In this document: piece by piece, positions 47,701 through 56,587 of the stretch | Layout: each line of letters starts with the position of its first letter | How positions within the stretch are numbered: the stretch's first letter is position 1 | Assembly: GCF_900111685.1 (NCBI RefSeq) | Contig: NZ_FOHX01000002.1 | Coordinates: 162,231-226,230, forward strand | DNA length: 64,000 nt | Direction: 5' to 3' | Origin: Nonomuraea wenchangensis | GTDB taxonomy: Bacteria > Actinomycetota > Actinomycetes > Streptosporangiales > Streptosporangiaceae | Made by a program: the position numbers and the translations under genes | Notes under the pieces: generated by a model | The model's input: only the letters and a program-made list of their open reading frames with translations | Told to the model about the DNA's origin: nothing | Database searches by the model: none

Positions 47701-50700
47701 TTCGCCGGAGTGATGTACCACGACTGGGGCACTCGGCCGGGCCAGGTGCCGGAGGAGTATGCCGGCTACCTGGGCAACGGCAGCCTGGCCAGCGTGGTGT
47801 CCGGGCGGGTGGCGTACACGTTCGGCCTGGAAGGGCCGGCGGTTTCCGTGGACACGGCGTGTTCGTCGTCGCTGGTGGCGCTGCATCTGGCGGCGCAGGC
47901 GTTGCGTTCGGGTGAGTGTGATCTGGCACTGGCCGGTGGGGTGACGGTGATGTCCACACCGGACACCTTCACCGACTTCGGTCTCCAGCGAGGGCTGGCC
48001 GCCGATGGGCGGTGTAAGTCGTTCGCCGACGCGGCTGATGGTGTCGGCTGGGGCGAAGGCGTGGGCGTGCTGGTGGTGGAGCGGCTGTCGGACGCCCGGC
48101 GCCGTGGCCATCAGGTGCTGGCGGTGCTGCGCGGCAGCGCGGTCAACCAGGACGGGGCGTCCAACGGGCTGACCGCGCCTAACGGCCCCTCTCAGGAGCG
48201 GGTGATCGCTCAGGCGCTGGCATCGGCGGGGATCCGTCCTGCGCAGGTGGACGTGGTCGAAGGACACGGCACCGGCACTTCGCTGGGCGACCCGATCGAG
48301 GCCCAGGCGCTGCTGGCCGCCTACGGTCAGGACCGGGAGTCGCCGTTGTGGCTGGGGTCGGTGAAGTCGAACCTGGGCCACACCCAGGCGGCGGCCGGCG
48401 TCGCCGGCATCATCAAGATGATCCTGGCGATGCGGCACGGCCTGTTGCCCAAGACGCTGCATGTGGACGCGCCGTCGTCGAAGGTGGACTGGTCCGGCGG
48501 CGCGGTTCAACTGCTCACCGAGCCCCAGCCCTGGCCGCAGGTCGAGGGTCGGCCGCGCCGGGCGGGGGTGTCGTCGTTCGGCATTTCCGGCACCAACGCT
48601 CATGTGATTGTGGAAGAGCCGCCCGCGGAGGAGCCGTCGGCGGTGAACGTGCCGGCCACGCTTCCGGTGCTGCTGTCGGCCAAGAGCGAGGCTGCGCTGC
48701 GGGCGCAGGCCGACCGGCTGGCCGGCTTCATGACCGAGAACGACGAGGCCGATCCTCTGGAGGTCGCGGCCGGACTGGCACGCAGGGCTGCGCTGGAGCA
48801 CCGGGCGGTGCTGCTGGCAGCCGACCGGGAGGATCTGCTGGCCGGGCTGCGAGCGCTGGCCGCCGGAGAGCCGGAACCGGCCTCGGTGGTGCAGGGGCGG
48901 GTGCGACCGGGCCGGATGGCCGTGCTGTTCTCCGGCCAGGGGGCCCAGCGGCCCGGGATGGGCCGCGAACTGCATGCGGCTTTCCCGGTGTTCGCCCGAG
49001 CCTTCGACGAGACGTGCTCACTCCTGGAAGCCGAACTCGCGGTGACCGACCTGGCCGGTGGCGTGGGCCTGCGGGAGATCATCCTCGGCGAGAGCGACGT
49101 GCTGGACCAGACGGTGTTCGCGCAAGCCGGCCTGTTCGCCATCGAGACAGCGCTCTACCGGCTCCTGGAATCCCTGGGGGTCCGACCTGATTTTGTGGCC
49201 GGGCATTCGCTGGGCGAGATCACCGCCGCGCATGTAGCTGGGGTGCTGGATCTGGCGGACGCGTGCCGGCTGGTGGCCGCTCGCGGCAGGTTGATGCAGG
49301 CGCTCCCGGCCGGCGGAGCGATGGCCGCGATCGGCTGCGGCGAAGAGGAAATCGCCCCCATGCTGCGTGGCGAGATCTCGGTGGCGGCGGTGAACGCGCC
49401 CGGTGCCGTGGTGGTCTCGGGCGCGGCCGAGCAGGTCGCCGAGGTCGTGGAGTGGGCACAGCAGCAGGGGTATCGGACCCGGCCGTTGCGCGTGTCGCAC
49501 GCGTTCCACTCGCCGTTGATGGAGCCGATGCTGGCCGAGTTCGAGCAGGTCGTCGCGGGGCTGACGCTGCGACGGCCAGAGCTGGCGCTGGTGTCCAACG
49601 TCTCAGGTGAGCTGGCCGACGAAGAGATCACCGATCCCGGCTATTGGGTGGAGCATGTACGCCGGCCGGTCCGATTCGCCGACACCGTCACCACTCTGCG
49701 CGAGCACGGAGTCAGCTGCTTCATCGAAGCCGGCCCGGACGCCCAGCTCACCCCGATGATCGAGCAAACGCTCACCCACCAGGACGGCGAAGAGCCCTCG
49801 GTGGTGGCGCTGCTGCGCCGCGACCGCGACGAGACCACCCAACTGATCGCCGGACTGGGCCATGCCTGGACCTGCGGCACCGACGTGGACTGGACCACCG
49901 GTGCCCGGACCAGCCAGCTGAACCTGCCCACCTATCCCTTCCAGCGGCGGCACTACTGGCTGCAGCCCGCCCCGACCGGCGACCTGGCCGCCTTCGGCCA
50001 GACCGCCGCCGACCACCCGATCCTGGGTGCGGTGGTGGAGCAGCCTGACGGCGGCGCGATCCTGACCGGCCGGTTGTCGGTCACCGTCCAGCCGTGGCTG
50101 GCCGATCACCTGATCAACGGCACCGCGATCCTGCCCGGCACCGGCTTCGTCGAGCTCGCCCTGCGCGCCGGCGACCAGGTCGGCTGCCCGGTCATCGACG
50201 AGCTCACCCTCTACACTCCGCTGCCCATCCCGGACACCAGCGGTGGCGTCGTCGTGCAGGTCACCGTGACCGCACCCGGCGAGGACGGCCGACGGCAGAT
50301 CGGCATCCACTCCAAGGACGACCACGGAAACTGGACCCGGCACGCCACCGGCACCCTCACCCCCACCCCCGCCATCCCGGCCGACCTGAGCCACGCCTGG
50401 CCACCGGCGGGCGCCGAGCCGCTGAACACCACCGGCCTGTACGACCGCCTGGTCGACCACGGCTACGGCTACGGCCCCGCCTTCCACGGCCTCACCCACG
50501 CCTGGCAACACGGCGACGACCTCTACGCCGACATCACCCTCCCCGAAGAAGCCGGACAGACCACCCGATACGGCCTGCACCCCGCGCTCCTCGACGCCGC
50601 AATGCACGTGGACCTGGTGGCGGGGCCGAAGGCCACGCTGATCCCGTTCAACTGGCACGGCGTCACCCTGCACGCCGCCGGCGCCGACGCGGTGCGAGTA

Positions 50701-52569
50701 CGGCTGCGCCGGCTGGACGGCGACGAGGTCACCCGGCTGGACCTGGCCGATTCCGCCGGACGGCCGGTGGCCACGGTGGAGACGGTGGTGTCCCGGCCGG
50801 TTCAGGCCGACGCGCTGGCGAAGGCCCGCCCGGCCTCGGACTCGCTGCTCGCGGTGACGTGGCGGCCGGTCGCGCAGCCGGGTTCCGTCGGCAGCGTGGA
50901 CGTCTCCGGCGCGCTCGTCATCGACGGCACCGGCGAGGCGTCGGGCGGCGGTGTGCCGGATCGAGTGCGGCGTGCCCTGCGTCCGGTCCTTGCCGGGCTG
51001 CAGAACTGGTCGGCCGAGGCGGACGCCCGGCCGGTGGTGGTGGTCACCCGGGGCGCCGTGGCGGTGCGCGACACCGAGGCTCCGGATCCGGCGCGGGCCG
51101 CGGTCTGGGGCCTGGTGCGGGCCGCCCAGGAGGAGAACCCCGGCCGGATCATCCTGGTCGACCTGGATCGGGCCGGCGAGCTGTCGGACGGCGTGCGCGC
51201 CGCCCTGGCTGCCGGCGAGCCCGAGCTGGCGATCCGTGACGGCCGGCCGTGGGTCCCCCGGCTGACCCGTGCCGCGCTCCCGCCCAGGGGTCGCGCCGAC
51301 CGGGTGTCGCGCGCCGCCGACCCGTACGACGGGACCTGGCCGGTCGACGGGACCACGCTGATCACCGGCGGCACCGGCGGCCTGGGCGCCCTGATGGCCC
51401 GGCACCTGGTCACCGAACACGGCGTGCGACGCCTGCTGCTGATCTCCCGCCGCGGCCTGGACGCCCCCGGCGCCGCCGAACTCCGCGACGAACTGACCGA
51501 GCAGGGCGCGGAGGTCATCGTCGCCGCCTGCGACGTGGCCGACCGGGACGCCCTCACCGTGCTGCTGGAGGGGATCCCCGACGCCCACCGCCTGCGCGCC
51601 GTGGTGCACACCGCGGGAGTGATGGCCGGCGGGGTGCTCGGCACGCTGACGGAGGAGGGGCTGGACCACGTGTTGCGGCCCAAGGCGGACGCCGCCTGGC
51701 ACCTGCACGAGCTCACCCAGAAGCACGACCTCGCCCGCTTCGTGCTGTTCTCCTCCGCAGGAGGGATGGTGCTCGCCGCCGGGCAGGGCGACTACGCGGC
51801 GGCCAATGCCTTCCTCGACGCGCTCGCCGCGGAGCGCGCCGCCGCCGGGCTGCCCGCCACCTCACTGACGTGGGGGATGTGGGCGGTGGACACCGGCCTG
51901 GGCGGGCCGTTGCAGGACACCGACCTGGCCCGGGTCCGCAATCTGGGCATCCCGGCGATCTCCGCGGACACCGGGCTGGCGCTGTTCGACGCGGCGCTGC
52001 GCGTGCCCGCGCCGGTGCTGGCGCCGATCCAGCCGGACGTCCGCACGCTGCGGGCTCGTGGCGACGACCTGCCCGCGCTCCTGCGTGACTTCGTGGGCGT
52101 GCGCCGTACGGCCACCGTGGCCGAACGGACCAGCGAGTCGAACGGCGCGGCCGAGCTGCGCGAGCGGCTGGCCGGGCTGCCCGCCCGCGAGCGGGACCGG
52201 ATGCTGGTCGAGCTGGTCCAGGCCGAGGCGGCGGTGGCGCTCGGGCACGACAGCGCGGACGTGATCGACGCCGAGCGCGGCTTCGTACAGCTCGGCTTCA
52301 GCTCGCTGGCCGCCGTCGAGCTGCGGAACCGGCTGCGGCGGCGTACCGGCCTGCCGCTGCCCGCCACGCTCGCCTTCGACCAGCCGAACGCCACCGCGGT
52401 CGCCCGCTACCTGGCCGAGCGGCTGGCTCCGGCGGAGCCGGTGGCTCCCGAGCCTGCTCCCCCCGTGGCGGACGGTCCGTCCAAGGCGGAGGAGGACGAG
52501 CGGCTCGCCGCGGCCTCCGCGGAGGAGCTCTTCGAGATCCTGGACCGGGAGCTGGGCGGCAACGGATAG
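41764..52569 (+). CDS. Modular type I PKS: loading ACP, KS-AT-DH-KR-ACP, KS-AT-DH-KR-ACP
   Basis: A 3601-residue PKS from ATG 41764 (ATGA overlap). Domains are loading ACP (LGLDSL, Ser67), KS1 (Cys304 in DTACSG), AT1 (GHSLGE Ser765; HAFH 862-865), DH1 (His1068; motif [10 protein letters not shown] with Ala for Gly), KR1 ([16 protein letters not shown] Tyr1631; VDD, B-type-like), ACP1 (Ser1801), KS2 (Cys2033), AT2 (Ser2482; HAFH 2579-2582), DH2 (His2782; [10 protein letters not shown]), KR2 (from 3201; Tyr3344; no LDD) and ACP2 (GFSSL, Ser3514). It ends in a typical C-terminal docking helix ([19 protein letters not shown]), so another PKS must follow. HAFH predicts malonyl-CoA for both modules, and DH plus KR predict two conjugated double bonds. 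The lone N-terminal ACP is the likely acceptor of the aminoacyl starter from the preceding enzyme. Confidence 0.94.
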   Translation: MMAFPGDHGGPFEAGLDGLDELPAAEQRRVLLELVLRETRESLLGVEGGELAEVTSSAPFRELGLDSLAAVDLHDRLVAATGVTLPMTLAFDFPTPELVAEYVRAAVLGLPVPEPGADRADVLDATPDADADPVVIVGIGCRFPGGVDTAEGLWRIFAEEREVLGDFPTDRGWDLENLFDPDPDAPGKSYVDRGGFLPDATGFDADFFGINPREALAMDPQQRVVLETCWAALEHAGIDPTSLRDRPVGTFFGAEVHEYGVRVHQAPEGLDGYLMTGNAPSVVTGRLAYLLGLSGPAITVDTACSGAIVSLHLACSSLRSGESSLALVGGVAVMGSPGMFTAFSRQRGLAPDGRVKAFAEAADGTAFSEGVGVLVVERLSDARRNGHRVLAVVRGTAINQDGRSNGLTAPSGPAQRRLVRDALAAARLEPADVDAVDAHGTGTGLGDPIEAHALLATYGQDRESPLWLGSAKSNLGHTQAAGGIASVIKMVMAMRHELLPKTLHVDAPSSKIDWSGGAVELLTEARQWPRVEGRPRRAGVSSFGISGTNAHVILEEPPAEEASAAKVPAALPVLPVLLSAKSEAALRAQAERLAGFVTEHDAAGPVEVAAELVRRAALEHRAVLPAADREDLLAALRALAAGESAASVVQGRVRPGRVAVLFSGQGAQRPGMGRGLYEAFPVFARAFDDACALLEAELTAIETAGMVGGLADGVRLREIILGERGADGVLDQTVFAQAGLFAFETALFRLLESFGVRPDFVAGHSLGEITAAHVAGVLDLADACRLVAARGRMMQALPAGGAMAAIGCGEDEIAPMLRGDISVAAVNAPGAVVVSGAADQVAEVVEWARQQGYRTRPLRVSHAFHSPLMEPMLAEFGQVVAGLTLRRPELPLVSNVSGELAGEEITEPGYWVEHVRRPVRFADGVQVMRERGVAHFLEVGPDAQLTPMVEQTLINQDGEEPSVVALLRRDRDETAQLIAGLGQAWTCGTGVDWTAWPTGARSSDLELPTYPFQHRRYWLQPAPASDPAALGLGAAGHPILGAVVEQPDGGAILTGRLSVSAQSWLADHVINATPILPGTAFVELALRAGDQVGCPAIDELTLHAPLELPSRGQVTIQVIAGRSDADGRRPVEIHSIGEDGIWLRHATGFLSPAPAPVAASAQEFANWPPPGAEPLDVTGLYPAMANRGYGYGPAFRGLTRAWRRGEEVFVEVALADGVEATGFGVHPALLDAALHGTDLMPGHDQDTALPFAWRGVSLHADGARAARVRLRPDDESGVRLDLADPVGRPVATVTSLAYRAVPAQWSSSRSAAYQWLHEIMWRPVDVTVSPGGTGADLVIDTTEWARAGSADSELLDRLRQGVGSVLARLQEWLTREPGDDARLVVVTRGAVATDGGQVDPLQAAVFGLVRAAQAENPGRIALVDLETDAGEMADAVAAALASGEPEVALRGGRLWVPRLRRVTSPGSGPVSGEESVAAWPTDGTTLITGGTGGLGALVARHLVVEHGVRHLLLVSRRGMDAPGAAELRDELAGLNAEVTVAACDVGDRDALATLLEGISDANPLRAVVHAAGVVDDGVISSLSAERVEAVLRPKVDAAWHLHELTRDGELARFVVFSSLAGVVDGAGQGNYAAANAFVDALAVARAAAGLPAVSLAWGPWSEERGMAGRIGARDEARMRAAGHVSLTADQGLALLDAGLEAGQPHLVAARFDPAALGRRDDLPALLRELAGPAARPTADTSAAGGDGEVPPVVAELAHLSAQQRQRRLLDVVCGQAAATLGHDSAEAIDADRPFQEFGFDSLTAVELRNRLHTVTGLRLTPTLVFDHPTPRALAAHLDAALSGTVARRPVPAATPTSSAGDPIVVVGMACRFPGQVTSPEDLWQLLVDDRDGITGFPTDRGWDITGIYDPEPGKLGRTYTQQGGFLHDAAYFDPAPFDIGPREATAMDPQQRLLLETSWEALERAGIDPSGLRGTSTGVFAGVMYHDWGTRPGQVPEEYAGYLGNGSLASVVSGRVAYTFGLEGPAVSVDTACSSSLVALHLAAQALRSGECDLALAGGVTVMSTPDTFTDFGLQRGLAADGRCKSFADAADGVGWGEGVGVLVVERLSDARRRGHQVLAVLRGSAVNQDGASNGLTAPNGPSQERVIAQALASAGIRPAQVDVVEGHGTGTSLGDPIEAQALLAAYGQDRESPLWLGSVKSNLGHTQAAAGVAGIIKMILAMRHGLLPKTLHVDAPSSKVDWSGGAVQLLTEPQPWPQVEGRPRRAGVSSFGISGTNAHVIVEEPPAEEPSAVNVPATLPVLLSAKSEAALRAQADRLAGFMTENDEADPLEVAAGLARRAALEHRAVLLAADREDLLAGLRALAAGEPEPASVVQGRVRPGRMAVLFSGQGAQRPGMGRELHAAFPVFARAFDETCSLLEAELAVTDLAGGVGLREIILGESDVLDQTVFAQAGLFAIETALYRLLESLGVRPDFVAGHSLGEITAAHVAGVLDLADACRLVAARGRLMQALPAGGAMAAIGCGEEEIAPMLRGEISVAAVNAPGAVVVSGAAEQVAEVVEWAQQQGYRTRPLRVSHAFHSPLMEPMLAEFEQVVAGLTLRRPELALVSNVSGELADEEITDPGYWVEHVRRPVRFADTVTTLREHGVSCFIEAGPDAQLTPMIEQTLTHQDGEEPSVVALLRRDRDETTQLIAGLGHAWTCGTDVDWTTGARTSQLNLPTYPFQRRHYWLQPAPTGDLAAFGQTAADHPILGAVVEQPDGGAILTGRLSVTVQPWLADHLINGTAILPGTGFVELALRAGDQVGCPVIDELTLYTPLPIPDTSGGVVVQVTVTAPGEDGRRQIGIHSKDDHGNWTRHATGTLTPTPAIPADLSHAWPPAGAEPLNTTGLYDRLVDHGYGYGPAFHGLTHAWQHGDDLYADITLPEEAGQTTRYGLHPALLDAAMHVDLVAGPKATLIPFNWHGVTLHAAGADAVRVRLRRLDGDEVTRLDLADSAGRPVATVETVVSRPVQADALAKARPASDSLLAVTWRPVAQPGSVGSVDVSGALVIDGTGEASGGGVPDRVRRALRPVLAGLQNWSAEADARPVVVVTRGAVAVRDTEAPDPARAAVWGLVRAAQEENPGRIILVDLDRAGELSDGVRAALAAGEPELAIRDGRPWVPRLTRAALPPRGRADRVSRAADPYDGTWPVDGTTLITGGTGGLGALMARHLVTEHGVRRLLLISRRGLDAPGAAELRDELTEQGAEVIVAACDVADRDALTVLLEGIPDAHRLRAVVHTAGVMAGGVLGTLTEEGLDHVLRPKADAAWHLHELTQKHDLARFVLFSSAGGMVLAAGQGDYAAANAFLDALAAERAAAGLPATSLTWGMWAVDTGLGGPLQDTDLARVRNLGIPAISADTGLALFDAALRVPAPVLAPIQPDVRTLRARGDDLPALLRDFVGVRRTATVAERTSESNGAAELRERLAGLPARERDRMLVELVQAEAAVALGHDSADVIDAERGFVQLGFSSLAAVELRNRLRRRTGLPLPATLAFDQPNATAVARYLAERLAPAEPVAPEPAPPVADGPSKAEEDERLAAASAEELFEILDRELGGNG

Positions 52570-52589
52570 CGGAGGTTCTTGAGATCGGG

Positions 52590-52622
52590 CGGCGGGCGCA
52601 GGTTCCACTCCAGCGCCCGCCG
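52590..52622. terminator. Terminator hairpin between PKS and aminosugar operon
   Basis: A perfect 10-bp GC inverted repeat (arms 52590-52599 and 52613-52622, 13-nt loop) lies 20 bp after the PKS stop and before the stop of the convergent aminotransferase. It can serve both strands. Confidence 0.7.
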
Positions 52623-52713
52623 CATTCATGTTCGGCCGAAGAGCCAAAGAAGAAGGGCCTGCGCATCACATGGATGGCAAGCCCTCGGGTCTAGCTGTTG
52701 GTGCGGTCCGCTC

Positions 52714-53826
52714 TCACCAGCCGCGACGTACGGTCTCGACGATGTGATCGCGCTGCTCCTCGGTCACCCACCAGCCCACGGGCAGGCAGACGACGCGCTC
52801 GGCCACGCTGTCGAGTCCGGGCAGCAGCGTGGCGTACCGGCGGACGCAGGTGTGGGTGTCGTTGCGTTCGTGGACGTTGCTGACCATGATCTGGGCCTCG
52901 TCCATGCGCTTCATGAAGCCGGCGCGGTCCTCGACCTTGACGGGATAGATCCAGAAGGACGACTCGCGGTCCTGCGCGCGTTCGGTCAGCTCCAGCCCCG
53001 GCACGCCGGCGAGCTCCCGGTCGTAGTGGGCGGCGTGCGCCCGGTGCCGGGCGACGACCTCCTCTGCCCAGTCCAGATTGGCCAGCCCTATCGCGGCGTT
53101 GATGTCGGTCATGTGGAACTTGTAGCCCCACTCGGCGACGTCCGGCGGGTTGCGCAGCCGGTCGGCGCCGCGGCTGATGCCGAACCAGCGGAGCAGCGTG
53201 GCCCGCTCGTGCAGCTCGTCGTCCGGCAGCACCAGAGCGCCACCGTCACCGGTGGTCAGATGCTTGATCGCCTGGAAGCTGAACACCGCGACGTTGCCGT
53301 GGGTGCCCATGCGGCCGCCCTGGTAGGTGGCGCCCCACGCGTGAGCGCAGTCCTCGATCACCACGGGGCGGAACCCGAAGGTCGCCTCGGCCTCGTCGAG
53401 GATCTTCGCCAGCCGCCCGAGGTCCACCGGATAGCCGGCGAAGTGCACGACGACGATCGCGCGGGTGCGGGGGGAGATCTTGCGGGCCAGGTCGTCGAGG
53501 TCGACGTTGAGCGTGGCGGGATCGACGTCCACCCACTTGATGCGCAGCCGGTTGGCGAGGATGGCCCAGTTGGTGGCCTCCATCGTCAGGGGCGTGGACA
53601 GCACCTCGCCCTCGTCGTCCCCGGCCGCGGCGACCATGTGGAGCGCCAGGTGCAGCCCCGAGGTGCCGCTGTTGACCGTGGCGACGCGCGGGTTGCCGAT
53701 CCGCTCCCCCAGCGCCTGCTCGAACGCGGCGACCTTGGCGCCCTGGCCGATCTGGCCACTGCCGACGACCTCGGCGACCGCGGCCGGAGCCGACTCCGAC
53801 ATGGCGACCTTGAACAGCGGGATCAA
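52714..53826 (-). CDS. DegT/DnrJ/EryC1-type sugar aminotransferase
   Basis: A 370-residue PLP enzyme. The conserved family N-terminus IPLFKVAMSESA begins directly at a TTG (53826) that overlaps the rmlC stop (TTGA); a GGAG lies about 8 nt upstream. A later ATG at 53802 would cut off conserved residues. It has NSGTSGLHLAL (PLP phosphate contacts), VIEDCAHAWGATYQG (ring-stacking and Asp) and FSFQAIKHLTTGDGG with the Schiff-base Lys. The family aminates keto-deoxysugars bound to dTDP. With RmlA, RmlB and RmlC it would give an amino-dideoxysugar; 3- or 4-amination cannot be told. No N-methyltransferase or glycosyltransferase is in the window. Confidence 0.87.
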   Translation of the reverse strand: MIPLFKVAMSESAPAAVAEVVGSGQIGQGAKVAAFEQALGERIGNPRVATVNSGTSGLHLALHMVAAAGDDEGEVLSTPLTMEATNWAILANRLRIKWVDVDPATLNVDLDDLARKISPRTRAIVVVHFAGYPVDLGRLAKILDEAEATFGFRPVVIEDCAHAWGATYQGGRMGTHGNVAVFSFQAIKHLTTGDGGALVLPDDELHERATLLRWFGISRGADRLRNPPDVAEWGYKFHMTDINAAIGLANLDWAEEVVARHRAHAAHYDRELAGVPGLELTERAQDRESSFWIYPVKVEDRAGFMKRMDEAQIMVSNVHERNDTHTCVRRYATLLPGLDSVAERVVCLPVGWWVTEEQRDHIVETVRRGW

Positions 53827-54437
53827 CGCGGCGCTCCGTCCGGTGTGGCGAGTTCGGCGTAACGGGCCAGGCAGTCGGCGTAGGAAGGCAGGATGCCGAG
53901 CCGTTCGGCCTCTTTCAGCGAGGGCGCGGCCCGGTCCTTGTCCGACAGCACGGGCTCGTGGTCGCGCGGCCAGGGCAGGTCGAGGTCGGGGTCCAGCGGG
54001 TTCACCTCGTACGAGCTCTCCGGCGACCAGGTGCTGGAGCACAGGTAGAAGACGGTGGCCTGCCCGGTCAGCGGGGCGAACCCGTGCGCGAGCCCTTCGG
54101 CCAGGTAGAGCGCGTGCCGGTTGTCCTCGCTCAGCTCCGCCACCACGTGCTCGCCGTACGTGGGCGAGCCCACCCTGATGTCCACGACGATGTCGCGGAC
54201 GGCGCCGCTCGGGCAGCTCACGTAGCGGGCCTGGCCGGGCAGGTGGATGGCGTGCAGCCCGCGGATCGTGCCGCGGGTGGAGACGGAGCAGTTGACCTGG
54301 GCCACGGTCAGCGGGTGACCGACGGCCTCGGCGAAGGCAGGCTGTTTGAAGACTTCGAGGAACAGTCCTCTGGAGTCGGGAAAGACCTTGGGCTCGACGA
54401 GGAACGCCCCGCCGATGCCGAGTTCGCGAATCCGCAT
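53823..54437 (-). CDS. rmlC: dTDP-4-keto-6-deoxyglucose 3,5-epimerase
   Basis: A 204-residue cupin epimerase, full length. It starts RELGIGGAFLVEPKVFPDSRG and carries NCSVSTRGTIRGLH with the catalytic His, VRDIVVDIRVGSPTYG with the Asp, and ATVFYLCSSTWSPESSY with the Tyr region. It inverts C3 and C5 (or one of them) of the 4-keto sugar made by RmlB. It lies 53 bp after rmlB in the leftward rmlA-rmlB-rmlC-aminotransferase operon. Presence of the epimerase suggests an L-configured or 3-epimerised sugar. Confidence 0.92.
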   Translation of the reverse strand: MRIRELGIGGAFLVEPKVFPDSRGLFLEVFKQPAFAEAVGHPLTVAQVNCSVSTRGTIRGLHAIHLPGQARYVSCPSGAVRDIVVDIRVGSPTYGEHVVAELSEDNRHALYLAEGLAHGFAPLTGQATVFYLCSSTWSPESSYEVNPLDPDLDLPWPRDHEPVLSDKDRAAPSLKEAERLGILPSYADCLARYAELATPDGAPR

Positions 54438-54490
54438 CGGATCCCTCCTTCGACGTTATGGTGGGTCGCCATGATCAGCGGCGGCAACCC

Positions 54491-55444
54491 CTAGGGCCCC
54501 TTATGCGCCTCGTGCCAGGCGCGGTTGTCGCGGTACCACTCGACCGTCTCGGCCAGGCCTTTCTCGAAGTCCACGGCCGGGCGGTAGCCCAGCTCGGCGC
54601 GGATCTTGCCGTCGTCGACGGAGTAGCGGCGGTCGTGGCCCAGGCGGTCCTCGACGAACTCCACGTGCTCCCATCCGGCGCCGCACGCTTCGAGGAGCAG
54701 CCCGGTCAGCTCGAGGTTGGTCAGCTCGGTGCCGCCGCCGATGTTGTAGACCTCTCCCGGCCGGCCGCCCTGCCGTACGTGTTCGATCCCCGCGACGTGG
54801 TCGGACACGTGGAGCCAGTCGCGGGCGTTCATGCCGTCCCCGTACAGCGGGACCTTGCCGCCGTCGAGCAGGCGGGAGACGAACAGCGGGATGACCTTCT
54901 CGGGGAACTGGTACGGCCCGTAGTTGTTGGAGCAGCGGGTCACCCGCACGTCCAGCCCGTACGTCCGGTGGTAGGCGAGGGCGAGCAGGTCGGACGACGC
55001 CTTCGACGCCGAGTACGGCGAGCTGGGCGCCAGCGGCTGCTCCTCCCCCCAAGAGCCTTCGGGGATGGAGCCGTACACCTCGTCGGTCGAGATGTGCACG
55101 AACGTGCCGAGCCCGTGCTCGACCGCCGCCGCGAGCAGCGTGTACGTCCCCGTCACGTTGGTGCGGACGAACTCCCCCGCACCGCTGATGGACCGGTCGA
55201 CGTGGGTCTCGGCGGCGAAGTGCACCACCTGGTCGTGCGCGGCCACCAGCTCGCCGACGAGGGCGGCGTCGCAGATGTCGCCGCGGACGAACGTGAAGCG
55301 GCCGTCGGCGGGCGCCAGGTTGGCCAGGTTGCCCGCGTAGGTGAGCTTGTCGAGAACCGTCAGCGTGCAGTCGCCCCGCTCGGCCAGGGTGCGGACGTAG
55401 TGGGAGCCGATGAAACCGGCGCCGCCGGTGACCAGGATCCTCAT
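54491..55444 (-). CDS. rmlB: dTDP-glucose 4,6-dehydratase
   Basis: A 317-residue extended SDR from ATG 55444, which overlaps the rmlA stop (ATGA); the longer in-frame extension is rmlA antisense-frame noise. It has the NAD motif GGAGFIGSHYVR, HFAAETHVDRSI, the STDEVYGSI Ser-Thr/Asp-Glu active-site block, YSASKASSD with Tyr and Lys, and the RCSNNYGPYQFPEK signature. It converts dTDP-glucose to dTDP-4-keto-6-deoxyglucose, the branch point for deoxysugars. Confidence 0.95.
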   Translation of the reverse strand: MRILVTGGAGFIGSHYVRTLAERGDCTLTVLDKLTYAGNLANLAPADGRFTFVRGDICDAALVGELVAAHDQVVHFAAETHVDRSISGAGEFVRTNVTGTYTLLAAAVEHGLGTFVHISTDEVYGSIPEGSWGEEQPLAPSSPYSASKASSDLLALAYHRTYGLDVRVTRCSNNYGPYQFPEKVIPLFVSRLLDGGKVPLYGDGMNARDWLHVSDHVAGIEHVRQGGRPGEVYNIGGGTELTNLELTGLLLEACGAGWEHVEFVEDRLGHDRRYSVDDGKIRAELGYRPAVDFEKGLAETVEWYRDNRAWHEAHKGP

Positions 55445-56316
55445 CGCGAGTAACTGCTCGCGATGCTCATGACGTACTGGCCGTAGCCGGACTGCGACTG
55501 CTCGGCTCCGAGCCGATAGCACTCCTCCGCGTCGATGAAGTCCATGCGGAGCGCCACCTCCTCCAGGCAGGCGATGCGCACGCCTTGGCGTTGTTCGAGG
55601 GTCTGCACGTACTGTCCGGCCTGGAGCAGCGTCTCCGGCGTGCCGGTGTCCAGCCAGGCGAAACCTCTGCCGAGGTCCACCAGTCTGGCCCTGCCCTCCC
55701 GTAGGTAGGCCAGGTTCACGTCGGTGATCTCCAGCTCGCCCCGTTCGGACGGCTTGAGATTCTCGGCGATGTCGATGACGTCGTTGTCGTAGAAGTAGAG
55801 GCCGGTGATGGCCCTGTTGGAGCGCGGCTTCGCCGGTTTCTCCTCTATCGAGATCAGGCGTCCGCTCTCGTCGGTCGTCCCGACTCCGTACCGGCCGGGA
55901 TCGCTCACCGGATATCCGAACAGCACGCACCCCTGCACGTCCCGCGCGTTCTCCTCCAGCACCTCCGAGAAGGAGGGGCCGTGGAAGATGTTGTCGCCGA
56001 GAATCAGCGCGGCCGGGCCGTCGCCGATGTGGGAGGCGCCGAGGAGAAACGCCTGTGCTATCCCGTCCGGCGATTCCTGGGAGGCGTAGGAGATGTTCAG
56101 CCCGAAGCGGGCGCCGTCGCCCAGCAGCCGCACGTAGTTGGGCACCTGGTCGGGCGAGGAAATGAGCAGGATGTCCCTGATGCCGGCCAACATGAGCACC
56201 GATATCGGGTAATAGATCATCGGCTTGTCGCTCACCGGGAGCAGCTGTTTGGAAACCACGGCGGTGATCGGATGCAGCCGCGTTCCGCGACCTCCCGCGA
56301 GAACGATTCCTTTCAC
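55441..56316 (-). CDS. rmlA: Glucose-1-phosphate thymidylyltransferase
   Basis: A 291-residue enzyme of usual length. It begins MKGIVLAGGRGTRLHPIT (nucleotide-binding signature), then SKQLLPVSDKPMIYYP, LILGDNIFHG, EEKPAKPRSNRAITGLYFYD and a C-terminal WLDTGTPETLLQAG. It makes dTDP-glucose from dTTP and glucose-1-phosphate. First gene of the leftward aminosugar operon. The 271-bp region between it and the divergent acylase gene contains several TAGGGG-type sites. Confidence 0.95.
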   Translation of the reverse strand: MKGIVLAGGRGTRLHPITAVVSKQLLPVSDKPMIYYPISVLMLAGIRDILLISSPDQVPNYVRLLGDGARFGLNISYASQESPDGIAQAFLLGASHIGDGPAALILGDNIFHGPSFSEVLEENARDVQGCVLFGYPVSDPGRYGVGTTDESGRLISIEEKPAKPRSNRAITGLYFYDNDVIDIAENLKPSERGELEITDVNLAYLREGRARLVDLGRGFAWLDTGTPETLLQAGQYVQTLEQRQGVRIACLEEVALRMDFIDAEECYRLGAEQSQSGYGQYVMSIASSYSR

Positions 56317-56407
56317 GGCCTATACCTCTCTGCTGCGTGGAAGTGTCCCGAGGCTAAGCAGGGGCGGAGCGGAGCGGCAAGGTCGCGGACCGGAGAGAGG
56401 GGGAGCA

Positions 56408-56519
56408 TCAGGGGTATCGGCGAGGGACCGCCAAAGCCCCTGTGACCGGCGAATAGGGGGCGTCCAGGCCCGGTTTCGCACAGCCACGGTGAGCCACCCG
56501 GATTAGGGGAGGGTAGGGG
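56408..56519. promoter_or_regulatory. Cluster of TAGGGG-type sites in the rmlA/acylase divergent promoter
   Basis: TTAGGGG (56503-56509) and GTAGGGG (56513-56519) form a direct repeat with the same 10-bp step as at 38822-38838. ATAGGGG (56453-56459) and TCAGGGG (56408-56414) lie further left. They probably bind the same regulator, here between two divergent operons. Confidence 0.55.
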
Positions 56520-56587
56520 CTTACCCGGCCTCTCCCCGGCGACGAGAATTTTTTCCACATTGACGTCTTCCGGAGGGAGCCCGGCGG

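Noticed and set aside
54487..54503. ACCCCTAGGGCCCCTTA as a further TAGGGG operator before rmlC
   Set aside because: It overlaps the last codons and stop of rmlB inside an operon; spacing differs (9 bp) and it may be chance.
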